The notes under the pieces were generated by a model. It ran no database searches and had not been told where the DNA came from. It saw only the letters and a list, made by a program, of their open reading frames with translations. Below, one piece after another: positions 47,135 through 54,844 of a stretch of 64,000 nucleotides of DNA. Numbering within the stretch: position 1 is the stretch's first letter; every line of letters starts with the position of its first letter. The stretch comes from Azospirillum soli (lineage in GTDB: Bacteria > Pseudomonadota > Alphaproteobacteria > Azospirillales > Azospirillaceae), in contig NZ_JAGINQ010000016.1 of the NCBI RefSeq assembly GCF_017876165.1, positions 62,001 through 126,000 of the forward strand. Direction: 5' to 3'. The position numbers and the translations under genes were made by a program.

Positions 47135-47148
47135 TCCGCCCAAGTGAT
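47124..47148. repeat. 13-bp-period duplication spanning a stop codon
   Basis: CGCCCAAGTGAT occurs at 47124-47135 and again at 47137-47148. The first copy contains the TGA stop (47132-47134) of the secreted protein; the second TGA is out of frame. Confidence 0.85.
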
Positions 47149-47157
47149 AGGTCCCGG

Positions 47158-47183
47158 ACGGGCCGCTGAAAGATGCGGCCCGT
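47158..47183. terminator. Bidirectional hairpin between convergent genes
   Basis: ACGGGCCGC (47158-47166) and GCGGCCCGT (47175-47183) form a perfect 9-bp stem with an 8-nt loop between the secreted-protein gene and livH. There is no clear T-run on either side. Confidence 0.55.
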
Positions 47184-47189
47184 TCCGCC

Positions 47190-48104
47190 TCACGCGGCCG
47201 GGAACAGACCCTTCGGCTTGATCGCCAGCACCACCGCCATCAGCACGTAGATCGCCATGGAGGCGAGCGCCGCCCCCGCCGCGTTGGCGCTGGCCGCGTC
47301 CATCACCATCCGGAAGGCGGAGGGCAGCAGCGCCCGCCCCATCGTATCGACGATCCCAACCAGCAAGGCACCCACCAAGGCCCCCCGGATCGACCCGATC
47401 CCCCCGATCACGATAACCACGAAGGTCAGGATCAGGATCTGCTCGCCCATGCCCACCTGGACGGCCAGCACCGGCCCAGCCATGGCGCCTGCGAGCCCCG
47501 CCAGCCCGCAGCCCAGCGCGAAGACCAGCCCGAACAGCAGCCGGACATCGACGCCCAGCGCCATCACCATCTCGCGGTTGGTCGCCCCGGCCCGGATCAG
47601 CATACCCAGGCGCGTCTTGGCGATCAGCAGCCACAGGAACACGGCGACCGCGATGCCCACCGCCAGGATGGTCAGGCGGAAGGCCGGGTACTTCAGCCCG
47701 AACAGGTCCACCGTCCCGGCCAGCGCCGCCGGCGGGTTCAGGAAGATCGGCACCGGCCCGAAGACGATCTTGACCAGTTCGTTGAAGAACAGGATCAGCC
47801 CGAAGGTCGCCAGCACCTGATCCAAATGGTCGCGCCGGTACAGCGTGCGCAACGCCACCGCCTCCACCGCCAGCCCGATCAGCGCGGTCAGCAGCACCGC
47901 CGCCACCAGCGCCAGCGGAAAGTTGCCCAGCACTGGCACCAGCGCCGCCGTCAGATAGGCGCCGACCATGTAGAAGGACCCGTGCGCCAGATTGATCAGG
48001 TCCATGATGCCGAAGACGAGCGTCAGCCCGGCCGCCATCAGGAACAGCATCACCCCAAGCTGAAGCCCGTTCAGCCCCTGTTCGGCCAACAGAAGCGCGT
48101 CCAT
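47190..48104 (-). CDS. livH: Branched-chain-amino-acid-type ABC transporter permease (LivH)
   Basis: A 304-residue inner-membrane permease with about eight helices. The LivH signature AAGLTLVFGIMDLINLAHGSFYMVGAYL is at residues 21-48, followed by FGLILFFNELVKIVFG, GMLIRAGATNREMVMALGVDVRLLFGLVFALGCGLAGLAGAMAGP and FVVIVIGGIGSIRGALVGALLVG. It forms the membrane channel with LivM. Its gene lies directly after the two binding-protein genes (13 bp) but is cut off from livMGF by the 45.1-47.2 kb block. Confidence 0.94.
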   Translation of the reverse strand: MDALLLAEQGLNGLQLGVMLFLMAAGLTLVFGIMDLINLAHGSFYMVGAYLTAALVPVLGNFPLALVAAVLLTALIGLAVEAVALRTLYRRDHLDQVLATFGLILFFNELVKIVFGPVPIFLNPPAALAGTVDLFGLKYPAFRLTILAVGIAVAVFLWLLIAKTRLGMLIRAGATNREMVMALGVDVRLLFGLVFALGCGLAGLAGAMAGPVLAVQVGMGEQILILTFVVIVIGGIGSIRGALVGALLVGIVDTMGRALLPSAFRMVMDAASANAAGAALASMAIYVLMAVVLAIKPKGLFPAA

Positions 48105-48117
48105 TATCTCAACCCGA

Positions 48118-49284
48118 TCATTTCAGGGGGCAGTTTTGGGCGTGCACGTCGGCGTGGTCGGTGAAGACGATGCCGGTCAGCCGGTTGGTCAGCGCCCCCG
48201 TCTCGTCGCGCACGACCTCACGCTGGTAATAGTTCTGGATCGGGTAGTGGTTGGTGTTGAAGCGGAACCGCCCGCGCACCGAGTCGAACGGCGCGCTTTC
48301 CAGCGCCTTGCGCAGCCTGTCCTTGTCCTTCAGGTCGCCGCCCACGGCCTTCACCGCCCCGTCGATCAGCTTCGCCGCGTCATAGCTCTGCGCCGCGTAG
48401 AAGGACGGGATGCGCCCGAATTTGGTTTTGAAGCCCTCGACGAACCGCTTGTTCTCGGCGTTGTCGAGGTCGGGGCTCCATTGCAGCGGATTCTTGATGC
48501 CGATGGCTGCGTCGCCGACCGCGCCCAGAATGTCCTGGTCGAAGGAAAAGCCCGGCCCGACCAGCGGGATCTGCGTCAGCAGCCCGGCCTGATCGTACTG
48601 CTTGATGAAGTTGATGCCCATCCCGCCGGGATAGAAGATGAACAGCGCGTCCGGCTTGGCCGCCTTCACCTGCGCGATCTCGGCGGCGTAGTCCAACTGC
48701 CCGAAGGGCGTGAAGGCCTCGCCGACGATCTCGCCCTTGAAGCCGCGCTTGAAGCCGGCCACCACGTCCTTGCCGGACGGGTAGTTCGGCGCCATCGCGT
48801 AGACGCGCTTGAACCCCTGGGTCTGCGCCGCCTGACCCGCCGCCTCGGCGACCGTGTCCACCGGCCAGGAGACGTTGAAGAAGTACGGGTTGCACTGCGC
48901 CCCGGCCAGCTGCGCCGTGCCGGCGTTCGGGCTGATGAAGAAGGTCTTGGACGCCGCCAGCGTCGGCACCATGGCGAGCGCCAGGTTCGACCAGATGATG
49001 CCGGTGACAAACTGCACGCGCTCGCGCTCCGTCATCCGGTTGGCGAGGCCAACCGCGACGTCCGGCTTCTGCTGGTCGTCGGCCTCGATCACCTGAGTGT
49101 CGAGGCCGCCGAGCTTGCCGCCCGCATGCTCCACCGCCAGCGCGAAGCCGTCGCGGATGTCCGCCCCGACGACGGCGCCGGGACCGGACAGGGTCGTGAC
49201 CAGCCCGATCTTCAGCGTCTCGGCGGCTGAAACCGAAGAGGCGCAGAGGGAAAGGGCGGTGGCGGCGAGGAGAATGCGTTTCAT
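48118..49284 (-). CDS. ABC transporter periplasmic binding protein (Leu/Ile/Val-binding fold), copy 1
   Basis: A 388-residue type I periplasmic binding protein. The signal peptide MKRILLAATALSLCASSVSA is followed by LKIGLVTTLSGPGAVVGADIRDGFALAVE, EADDQQKPDVAVGLANRM, FFISPNAGTAQLAGAQCNPYFFN and PDALFIFYPGGMGINFIKQYDQAGL. It is clearly paralogous along its whole length to the gene 14 bp upstream (49299-50465). ATG 49284 avoids overlap with that gene. Having two receptors for one channel suggests two related ligands. Confidence 0.93.
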   Translation of the reverse strand: MKRILLAATALSLCASSVSAAETLKIGLVTTLSGPGAVVGADIRDGFALAVEHAGGKLGGLDTQVIEADDQQKPDVAVGLANRMTERERVQFVTGIIWSNLALAMVPTLAASKTFFISPNAGTAQLAGAQCNPYFFNVSWPVDTVAEAAGQAAQTQGFKRVYAMAPNYPSGKDVVAGFKRGFKGEIVGEAFTPFGQLDYAAEIAQVKAAKPDALFIFYPGGMGINFIKQYDQAGLLTQIPLVGPGFSFDQDILGAVGDAAIGIKNPLQWSPDLDNAENKRFVEGFKTKFGRIPSFYAAQSYDAAKLIDGAVKAVGGDLKDKDRLRKALESAPFDSVRGRFRFNTNHYPIQNYYQREVVRDETGALTNRLTGIVFTDHADVHAQNCPLK

Positions 49285-49298
49285 GGGAAATGCCCCCC

Positions 49299-50465
49299 TC
49301 ACTTCATCGGGCAGTCCTTGGCATAGGCGTCCGCGTGGTTGGCGAACACCGTGGCGACCGTCTTGTTGGTGATCGCCCCGTCCGGCCCGGCCACCACCTC
49401 GCGCAGGTAGATGTTGTGGATCGGGTAATGGTTGTTGTTGAAGGTGAACTCGCCGCGCACGCTCGGCACCTTGGCGGTCTTGAACGCGGCGCGCAGCTTG
49501 TCCTTGTCCTTCAGCTCGCCGCCGACACCTTTGACCGCCGCGTCGATCAGCAGCGCCGAATCATAGCCCTGCGCCGCGTACATCGACGGGATGCGGCCGT
49601 ATTTCGCCTTGAAGGCGGCGACGAAGGCCTTGTTCGCGGGGTTGTCCAGGTCCGGGCTCCACTGGGCGGAGTTCTTCACCCCCAGCGCCGCCGCGCCGAC
49701 CGCCGCCAGGATGTCCTGGTCAAAGGAGAAGCCGGGGCCGAACAGCGGCACCGCGCCCTTCAGGCCGGCCTGCTCGTACTGCTTGATGAAGTTGATGCCC
49801 ATGCCGCCGGGATAGAAGACGTAGACGGCGTCGGGTGCCGCGGCCTTCAGCTGCGCCAGTTCGGCGGCGTAGTCCAGCTGGCCCACCTGGGTGTAGACCT
49901 CGCCCGCCACGTCGCCCTTGTAGAAGCGCTTGAAGCCTGCCAGCGCGTCCTTGCCGGCCGGGTAGTTCGGGGCCATCAGGTAGACCTTCTTGTGGCCCTT
50001 GTCCTGGACGTGCTGCCCGACCGCCTCGTGGATCTGATCGTTCTGGTAAGCGGCGTTGAAGAAGTACGGGTTGCACTGCGCGCCGGCCAGCTGCGACGGC
50101 CCGGCGTTCGGGCTGATGAAGAAGGTCTGCGCCCCGGCCAGCGTCGGCATGAGGGCAAGCGCCAGGTTCGACCACACGATGCCGGTCACGACCTGCACGC
50201 GGTCGCGCTCGACCATGCGGTTGGCGAGGCCCACGGCCACGTCCGGCTTCTGCTGGTCGTCCGCCTCGAAAACCTGCGTGTCCTGCCCGCCGAGCTTGCC
50301 GCCCTTCTGCTCCAGCGCCAGCGCGAAGCCATCGCGGATGTCGATGCCCAGTCCGGCGCCCGGACCCGACAGGGTGGTGATCAGGCCGATCTTCAGCGGT
50401 TCAGCCATAACTGGCGTGGCGAGCAGAGCCAGCGCGGAGGCCAGCGGAAGCAACTTGCGGGTCAT
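49299..50465 (-). CDS. ABC transporter periplasmic binding protein (Leu/Ile/Val-binding fold), copy 2
   Basis: A 388-residue paralogue of the downstream copy, of exactly the same length. It has its own signal peptide (MTRKLLPLASALALLATPVMA), then LKIGLITTLSGPGAGLGIDIRDGFALALE, FFISPNAGPSQLAGAQCNPYFFNAAY and PDAVYVFYPGGMGINFIKQYEQAGLKG. Differences cluster in the hinge and pocket-facing segments, for example NVSWPVDTVAEAAG versus NAAYQNDQIHEAVG, consistent with divergent ligands. It follows the HExxH gene by 57 bp and probably leads the transporter transcript. Confidence 0.93.
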   Translation of the reverse strand: MTRKLLPLASALALLATPVMAEPLKIGLITTLSGPGAGLGIDIRDGFALALEQKGGKLGGQDTQVFEADDQQKPDVAVGLANRMVERDRVQVVTGIVWSNLALALMPTLAGAQTFFISPNAGPSQLAGAQCNPYFFNAAYQNDQIHEAVGQHVQDKGHKKVYLMAPNYPAGKDALAGFKRFYKGDVAGEVYTQVGQLDYAAELAQLKAAAPDAVYVFYPGGMGINFIKQYEQAGLKGAVPLFGPGFSFDQDILAAVGAAALGVKNSAQWSPDLDNPANKAFVAAFKAKYGRIPSMYAAQGYDSALLIDAAVKGVGGELKDKDKLRAAFKTAKVPSVRGEFTFNNNHYPIHNIYLREVVAGPDGAITNKTVATVFANHADAYAKDCPMK

Positions 50466-50486
50466 GACGGTCCAGCCTCCAGACTT

Positions 50487-50514
50487 CTTGTTATACGTCG
50501 CTTATTGTACGTCG
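50487..50514. repeat. 14-bp tandem duplication upstream of the binding-protein genes
   Basis: CTTGTTATACGTCG (50487-50500) and CTTATTGTACGTCG (50501-50514) agree at 12 of 14 positions. The pair sits between the HExxH gene stop and the start of binding protein copy 2. On the minus strand one unit carries a TAA. Confidence 0.6.
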
Positions 50515-50522
50515 TTGCGTTG

Positions 50523-51173
50523 TTAGGCCGCCGCGCGCCTTTCATCGGCCCTCTTGTCGGCCCAGGCGCGGGCGGTGGTCGGGCGTCCCTCGGCGTCGAT
50601 CAGGCCGCGTCGGTGCAGCTCGTCCACATGGCGGATGAAGAAGGTGGCGGTGCTTTCCCGCTCCCAGCTTTCCATCCAGTTCTGTTCCAGGAAGGCGAGG
50701 ATCGCCGGCTGCCCCAGCTCCGCTTCCCATAGGACGCCGAGCAGCGAGGTCTGCTGCTCCTCGTGCATGCATTCCTCGAAGGTCAGTTTCTGCTGGCTGC
50801 GGGCTTCCTTGCGCAGCGTGGTCTCCGGCCCCGGCCCCAGGCCGAAGTCGTAGAGCGGCCGGCGTTCCGGCGCCGCGACCAGCCAGTGCGCGACCTCGTG
50901 CACGATGACCGTGGCCTCCACGTCGGTGCGGATGACCTGACCGTCCCACATGAAGGAGGTGTTCGGCGGTTCGTCCAGCGTGCCGATGCCGTGGGCGTGC
51001 GCCATCCGGACGGCCTCAGCGCGCTGCTCGGGCGTGTCCACGCCGCCGGGAACCGGCCAAGTCGCGGCGATGCGGCGAAAGGCGGCGAGCGCCAGAGGCT
51101 GTTCGGCCAGCATCCGTTCAAAGGTGGCCAGCGCCTCCGGCATCACCTCGGCCGGGATCGGAGTCAGGATCAT
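50523..51173 (-). CDS. HExxH putative metalloenzyme, EpmC (EF-P hydroxylase)-like
   Basis: A 216-residue soluble protein. The metal motif H92-E93-V-A-H96-W97 is followed by LVAAPERRPLYDFGLGPG and, about 25 residues on, QKLTFEECMHEEQQTSLLGVLWE. This resembles from memory the E. coli EF-P hydroxylase EpmC (HEISHW..A...RR.L.DFG, then a distal Glu), a small family unlike ordinary zinc peptidases. There is no signal peptide, so a secreted protease is unlikely. It is upstream of the liv-type binding proteins on the same strand (57 bp). Whether it modifies EF-P or another substrate is open. A generic minimal metallopeptidase is the alternative. Confidence 0.65.
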   Translation of the reverse strand: MILTPIPAEVMPEALATFERMLAEQPLALAAFRRIAATWPVPGGVDTPEQRAEAVRMAHAHGIGTLDEPPNTSFMWDGQVIRTDVEATVIVHEVAHWLVAAPERRPLYDFGLGPGPETTLRKEARSQQKLTFEECMHEEQQTSLLGVLWEAELGQPAILAFLEQNWMESWERESTATFFIRHVDELHRRGLIDAEGRPTTARAWADKRADERRAAA

Positions 51174-51240
51174 GGTGCTTTTGTATGCTGCGGTCCGCTG
51201 AGGCGCTTATTTGCCCAGGCAGGCCCACCCGACGCAAGAT

Positions 51241-51294
51241 TTATTCCCTCCCCCGCCGTGAGGTGGTGGAGGGTTAGGGTGGGGCCGCCGCTGG
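51241..51294. repeat. GGGGGAGGG-type palindrome downstream of the chemoreceptor gene
   Basis: TTATTCCCTCCCCCGCCGTG and GGTGGTGGAGGGTTAGGGTG form an imperfect stem (CCCTCCCCCGCC against GGTGGTGGAGGG). It resembles the blocks at 31004 and 34312 and lies just past the 3' end of the chemoreceptor gene, where it could serve as terminator. Confidence 0.55.
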
Positions 51295-51298
51295 GTCT

Positions 51299-53308
51299 TT
51301 ACGCCGCGCGCATGTCGCCGAGGAAGCGGGAGACGAAGCCGCGCAGATCCTCCGCCTCGTGCGACAGGCCGTCGGCGGCGCTCAGCACCTGACGCGACGC
51401 CTCGTCGGCGGCGGCCGCCGCCTGGGTCACGCCGGTGATGGTGCCGGACACCTCCTGGGTGCCGCGCGCGGCCTCCTGGACGTTGCGGCTGATCTCCCGC
51501 GTGGCGGCGCCCTGTTCCTCGACCGCCGCGGCGATGGTCGTGGAGATGCCGTTGATCTCGCCGATGATGCGGCCGATCTCGGCAATGGCCAGGGCGGCCT
51601 CGCGGCTGACCTCCTGGATGCCGTTGATCTGGGCGGAAATGTCCTCGGTCGCCTTGGCCGTCTGGCTGGCGAGGTTCTTGACCTCCGACGCCACCACGGC
51701 GAAGCCCTTGCCGGCCTCGCCCGCGCGGGCCGCCTCGATGGTTGCGTTCAGGGCCAGCAGGTTGGTCTGGCTGGCGATGTCGTTGATCAGCTGCACGACC
51801 TCGCCGATGCGCTGGGCGGCATCGACCAGACCGCGCACCGTGGCGTCGGTCTGCCGGGCGGTGGCCACAGCCGTGCCGGCGATGCTGGTGCTCTGCGCGA
51901 CTTGGCGGCTGATCTCGGCGATGGAGCCCGACAGCTGCTCGGCCGCCGCCGCCACCGTCTCCACGTTGGCCGTGGCCTCGCCGGACGCGGCGGCGACGGC
52001 GCCGGCCTGCCGGGTGGTCTGCTCGGCCGTCGCCGACATGCCCTGCGCGGTGGCCTGCAATTGCGTGGCGGCGGACGAGACGCGGCCCAGCGCCTCCAGC
52101 GCCAGCTGGTCGAACGCGTGGGTCAGGGATTCGATGCGCTCGGCGCGCTTCTGCCGGGCCTGCTGCTCGGCGGCCTGCTGGGCGGCCAGCTGGTCGGCGC
52201 GGATCAGGCTGTCCTTGAAGACCTGCACGGCCTTCGCCATGCCGCCGATCTCGTCGCCGCGCTCCAGGCCGGGGACCTCCACCGTCCGGTTGCCGCCGGC
52301 AAGGCTGGTCATGGTTTCCGTCATCGCCACGATGGGGCGCGACAGGCCACGGCCGATCAGCACCGCCGTGGCGAGGCCGAGCGCGATGGCGATCAGCGAG
52401 GCGACGACGGTCAGGGCGCCGGCCGCCTCGACGTTGGAGCTGGCTGTGTCGCCCAGCGCGATCTGCTCGTTTCCGCTGGCGGCCTTCAGTGTCTCCACCT
52501 CGGCGTTCACCGACGGGCCGAGCTTGTCGAGCGTGTTGCGGACGAGGTCGTCGCGCTTGTTCGTGGCCACCACCATCCTTTCGAACTCGGTGGCGTAGAC
52601 CCGCTGCATCGCCAGGAACGACATGGCGCCCTTGCGGCGTTCGGCGTCGGACAGTCTGGCCAGCATGGCGTTCCCACGGTCGCGCGCGTTCTGGAATTCC
52701 TTGCGGGCGCTGTCCGCGTTCTCCGGCAGGCTGTCGGTCAGGAAGCGCGTTGCCGCGACGCGGGCAGCCAGGAAATGCCGCCCCGCCATGCCGGCCAGAT
52801 AGGCGGCTTCGGTGTCGCCGTTCGCGTGGGCGCTGTCCATGACGTCGCCCAGCGCCTTTTCCATTTTCGGGCCGATCTCTTCAAGTTCGGACACGGCCTT
52901 GTTGCGGGCGGCCTGAAGCTCCTGAACCTTGGCGAAGGCGTCCTGATACTGGCGCAGCTCCGCGCCCATGGTCTCGACCGTCGTCGTCAGGGCCGCGTCG
53001 GAGAACAGCGCCTTCGCCTCCTCGATCTGCCGGGCGAGGGTCGCGGCCCGCGCGTCGACCTCGCGCGTCGCGTCCTCGTTGCCGGTCAGCAGGAAGGTCT
53101 TCGCGTGCAGCTGCGTCTCCAGCAAGGTCGCCTGAATTCGTCCCAGCTCGTTCGTCTGGCGGACCAGCGTGCGGTAGGTCGCGAAATCGTCCTTGGCTCC
53201 GGACAGGGCGACGGCGGCCAGGATGCTGATGGCGATCAGGAAGATCAGAATGCCGGCGCTGCCGGCCGTGATCTTGGTTCCGACCCGCAGATGGTTGAGC
53301 GCGCTCAT
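51299..53308 (-). CDS. Methyl-accepting chemotaxis protein
   Basis: A 669-residue chemoreceptor. TM1 is at about residues 14-37 ([23 protein letters not shown]). The periplasmic sensor of about 260 residues is all-helical (4-helix-bundle or HBM-like, with paired long helices). TM2 is near 297-320 ([23 protein letters not shown]). A HAMP domain follows ([32 protein letters not shown]), then the signalling domain with its hairpin tip [38 protein letters not shown]. There is no C-terminal CheR-binding pentapeptide. ATG 53308 gives a short basic N-terminus ([12 protein letters not shown]); TTG 53350 is unlikely. The ligand is unknown. Confidence 0.95.
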   Translation of the reverse strand: MSALNHLRVGTKITAGSAGILIFLIAISILAAVALSGAKDDFATYRTLVRQTNELGRIQATLLETQLHAKTFLLTGNEDATREVDARAATLARQIEEAKALFSDAALTTTVETMGAELRQYQDAFAKVQELQAARNKAVSELEEIGPKMEKALGDVMDSAHANGDTEAAYLAGMAGRHFLAARVAATRFLTDSLPENADSARKEFQNARDRGNAMLARLSDAERRKGAMSFLAMQRVYATEFERMVVATNKRDDLVRNTLDKLGPSVNAEVETLKAASGNEQIALGDTASSNVEAAGALTVVASLIAIALGLATAVLIGRGLSRPIVAMTETMTSLAGGNRTVEVPGLERGDEIGGMAKAVQVFKDSLIRADQLAAQQAAEQQARQKRAERIESLTHAFDQLALEALGRVSSAATQLQATAQGMSATAEQTTRQAGAVAAASGEATANVETVAAAAEQLSGSIAEISRQVAQSTSIAGTAVATARQTDATVRGLVDAAQRIGEVVQLINDIASQTNLLALNATIEAARAGEAGKGFAVVASEVKNLASQTAKATEDISAQINGIQEVSREAALAIAEIGRIIGEINGISTTIAAAVEEQGAATREISRNVQEAARGTQEVSGTITGVTQAAAAADEASRQVLSAADGLSHEAEDLRGFVSRFLGDMRAA

Positions 53309-53719
53309 GGCGGAAAAACTCCGATAGGGCACGGATGGTTTAGACTGCAAACATCACGCTTTGGTAACACCAATTCATCAACCGTGCCAACCTTACGTAG
53401 ACCTACGCAACTTGGCCTAGACAGTCCCCAGCAGAGCAAGCCGCTCCCCTTGGCGGCGCTTACACTTCCGAACGCTGGCGGTTTGGTGGCGTGCTGGAAT
53501 ATTTGTCCTGCGCCCGGTGTTCGCCTTCATCGAATCGGTTCGCTGCGTGGCGATCGGGGCGCGGTTTGGTCAAGGCTTGTGCCGCGAAATGACCACAAGA
53601 GAGGCATTTTGCTCATTCCATCGTATCGTGGTATAGGACCAACGGCGGAACGTCCGGCCGGGGACGCCCGCAATCCGTCTTCCATCCCGGCTCACGACGA
53701 CTTGACGCAACGGCTGGCC
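53309..53719. other. 411-bp divergent intergenic region with a palindrome
   Basis: It separates the chemoreceptor and GT2 genes; no gene is supported. The only clear structure is TTACGTAGACCTACGCAA (53393-53410), with arms CGTAG/CTACG and matching outer TT/AA. It is centred about 93 bp upstream of the chemoreceptor start and is a plausible operator. The GT2-proximal half shows no convincing promoter hexamers. Confidence 0.45.
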
Positions 53720-54844
53720 ATGCCTCTCCCCGACGCGCCCTCCACGGCGGCACCGGCCGTTCCCGGCGACACCGGTTCTTCCCCGGCCTCTTCTTCCCCG
53801 AAAGCGAAGCGGGGCACCCGCGCCACCCGCGCCCGCCTGTCGGTGGTGATCCCCTTCTACAATGAAGGTCCGAACGTCGATGCCCTGTTCGACCGGCTGG
53901 TCCCGGTGCTGGACGGGCTGGACGTGGAGTGGGAGGTGGTTTGCGTCAACGACGGCAGCCGCGACGACACGCTGGACCGCCTGCTGGACGTGCACGACCG
54001 CGAGCCTCGGGTGAAGGTGGTGGACCTGTCGCGCAACTTCGGGAAGGAACTGGCGCTGTCCGCCGGCCTGACCCACGCGACGGGCGACGCCGTGGTGCCG
54101 ATGGACGCCGACCTCCAGCACCCGCCGGAGATGCTGCCCCAGTTCCTCGCCAAATGGCGCGAAGGTTTCGACGTGGTCGTCGCCGTGCGCAACGCGCGGG
54201 TGGGGCAGAGCCTGAGGCACCGTATCTTCGCGAAGACCTTTTACTGGATCTTCGACAACCTGTCCGAAATCAAGCTGCCCCGTGAGGTCGGCGACTTCCG
54301 CCTGATGGACCGCAAGGTCGTGGAGGTCATCAACCGCATGCCGGAGCGCACGCGCTTCATGAAGGGCATCTTCGCCTGGGTCGGCTTCCGCCAGACCAGC
54401 ATCCCCTACGAACAGGGGGAGCGCGCGGGCGGTGAGACCAAATGGGGCTTCCTGAAGCTGCTCAGCCTGTCCTTCGACGGGCTGACCGCCTTCTCCACCT
54501 TCCCGCTGCGGGTGTGGAGCCTGGTCGGCATGGCGTTGTCGGGCGTGGCCTTCGTCTACATTCTGATCCGCTTGGTCCGCACGCTGTTCCACGGCATCGA
54601 CGTGCCCGGCTATGAATCGCTGCTGGTCGCGGTGCTGTTCCTGGGCGGTATCCAGCTGATCACGCTGGGCATCATCGGCGACTATCTCGGCCGCGTGTTC
54701 GCCGAGGTCAAGGGGCGCCCCCTCTTCATCGTCCGCTCCGCGCATGGCTTCGAGGAGGACGAGGTCGCCGCGCCGCCGGCCCGCCGCACCGCCGGGCCCG
54801 AGGATCGCCCCGTCAAGGATCGCCCCGTCAAGGATCGCCTTTGA
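53720..54844 (+). CDS. Family 2 glycosyltransferase (polyprenyl-phosphate sugar synthase type)
   Basis: A 374-residue membrane glycosyltransferase. After a disordered Pro-Ser-Ala N-terminus of about 38 residues comes the GT-A core: LSVVIPFYNEGPNVDAL, VNDGSRDDTLDRL, FGKELALSAGLTHATGD and the metal-binding DAD in VPMDADLQHPPEM. Two C-terminal membrane helices (about 268-292 and 305-330) and FAEVKGRPLFIVR are of the dolichyl-phosphate mannose/GtrB/ArnC type. It probably loads a sugar onto undecaprenyl phosphate for the next enzyme. The C-terminus has RPVKD pentapeptide repeats. The stop overlaps the next gene's ATG by one base (TGATG). Confidence 0.9.
   Translation: MPLPDAPSTAAPAVPGDTGSSPASSSPKAKRGTRATRARLSVVIPFYNEGPNVDALFDRLVPVLDGLDVEWEVVCVNDGSRDDTLDRLLDVHDREPRVKVVDLSRNFGKELALSAGLTHATGDAVVPMDADLQHPPEMLPQFLAKWREGFDVVVAVRNARVGQSLRHRIFAKTFYWIFDNLSEIKLPREVGDFRLMDRKVVEVINRMPERTRFMKGIFAWVGFRQTSIPYEQGERAGGETKWGFLKLLSLSFDGLTAFSTFPLRVWSLVGMALSGVAFVYILIRLVRTLFHGIDVPGYESLLVAVLFLGGIQLITLGIIGDYLGRVFAEVKGRPLFIVRSAHGFEEDEVAAPPARRTAGPEDRPVKDRPVKDRL
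54801..54839. repeat. 15-bp in-frame tandem repeat at the GT2 3' end
   Basis: AGGATCGCCCCGTCA (54801-54815) is repeated exactly at 54816-54830, and AGGATCGCC begins a third unit at 54831. The stop TGA follows at 54842. It encodes the repeated tail RPVKD. The unit matches those at 15842 and 33239. Confidence 0.9.

Noticed and set aside
51359-53719. A long plus-strand frame that continues into the GT2 gene and would make an 1161-residue fusion
   Set aside because: The first part is antisense to the chemoreceptor. The GT2 domain starts with its own ATG at 53720 and normal family length.
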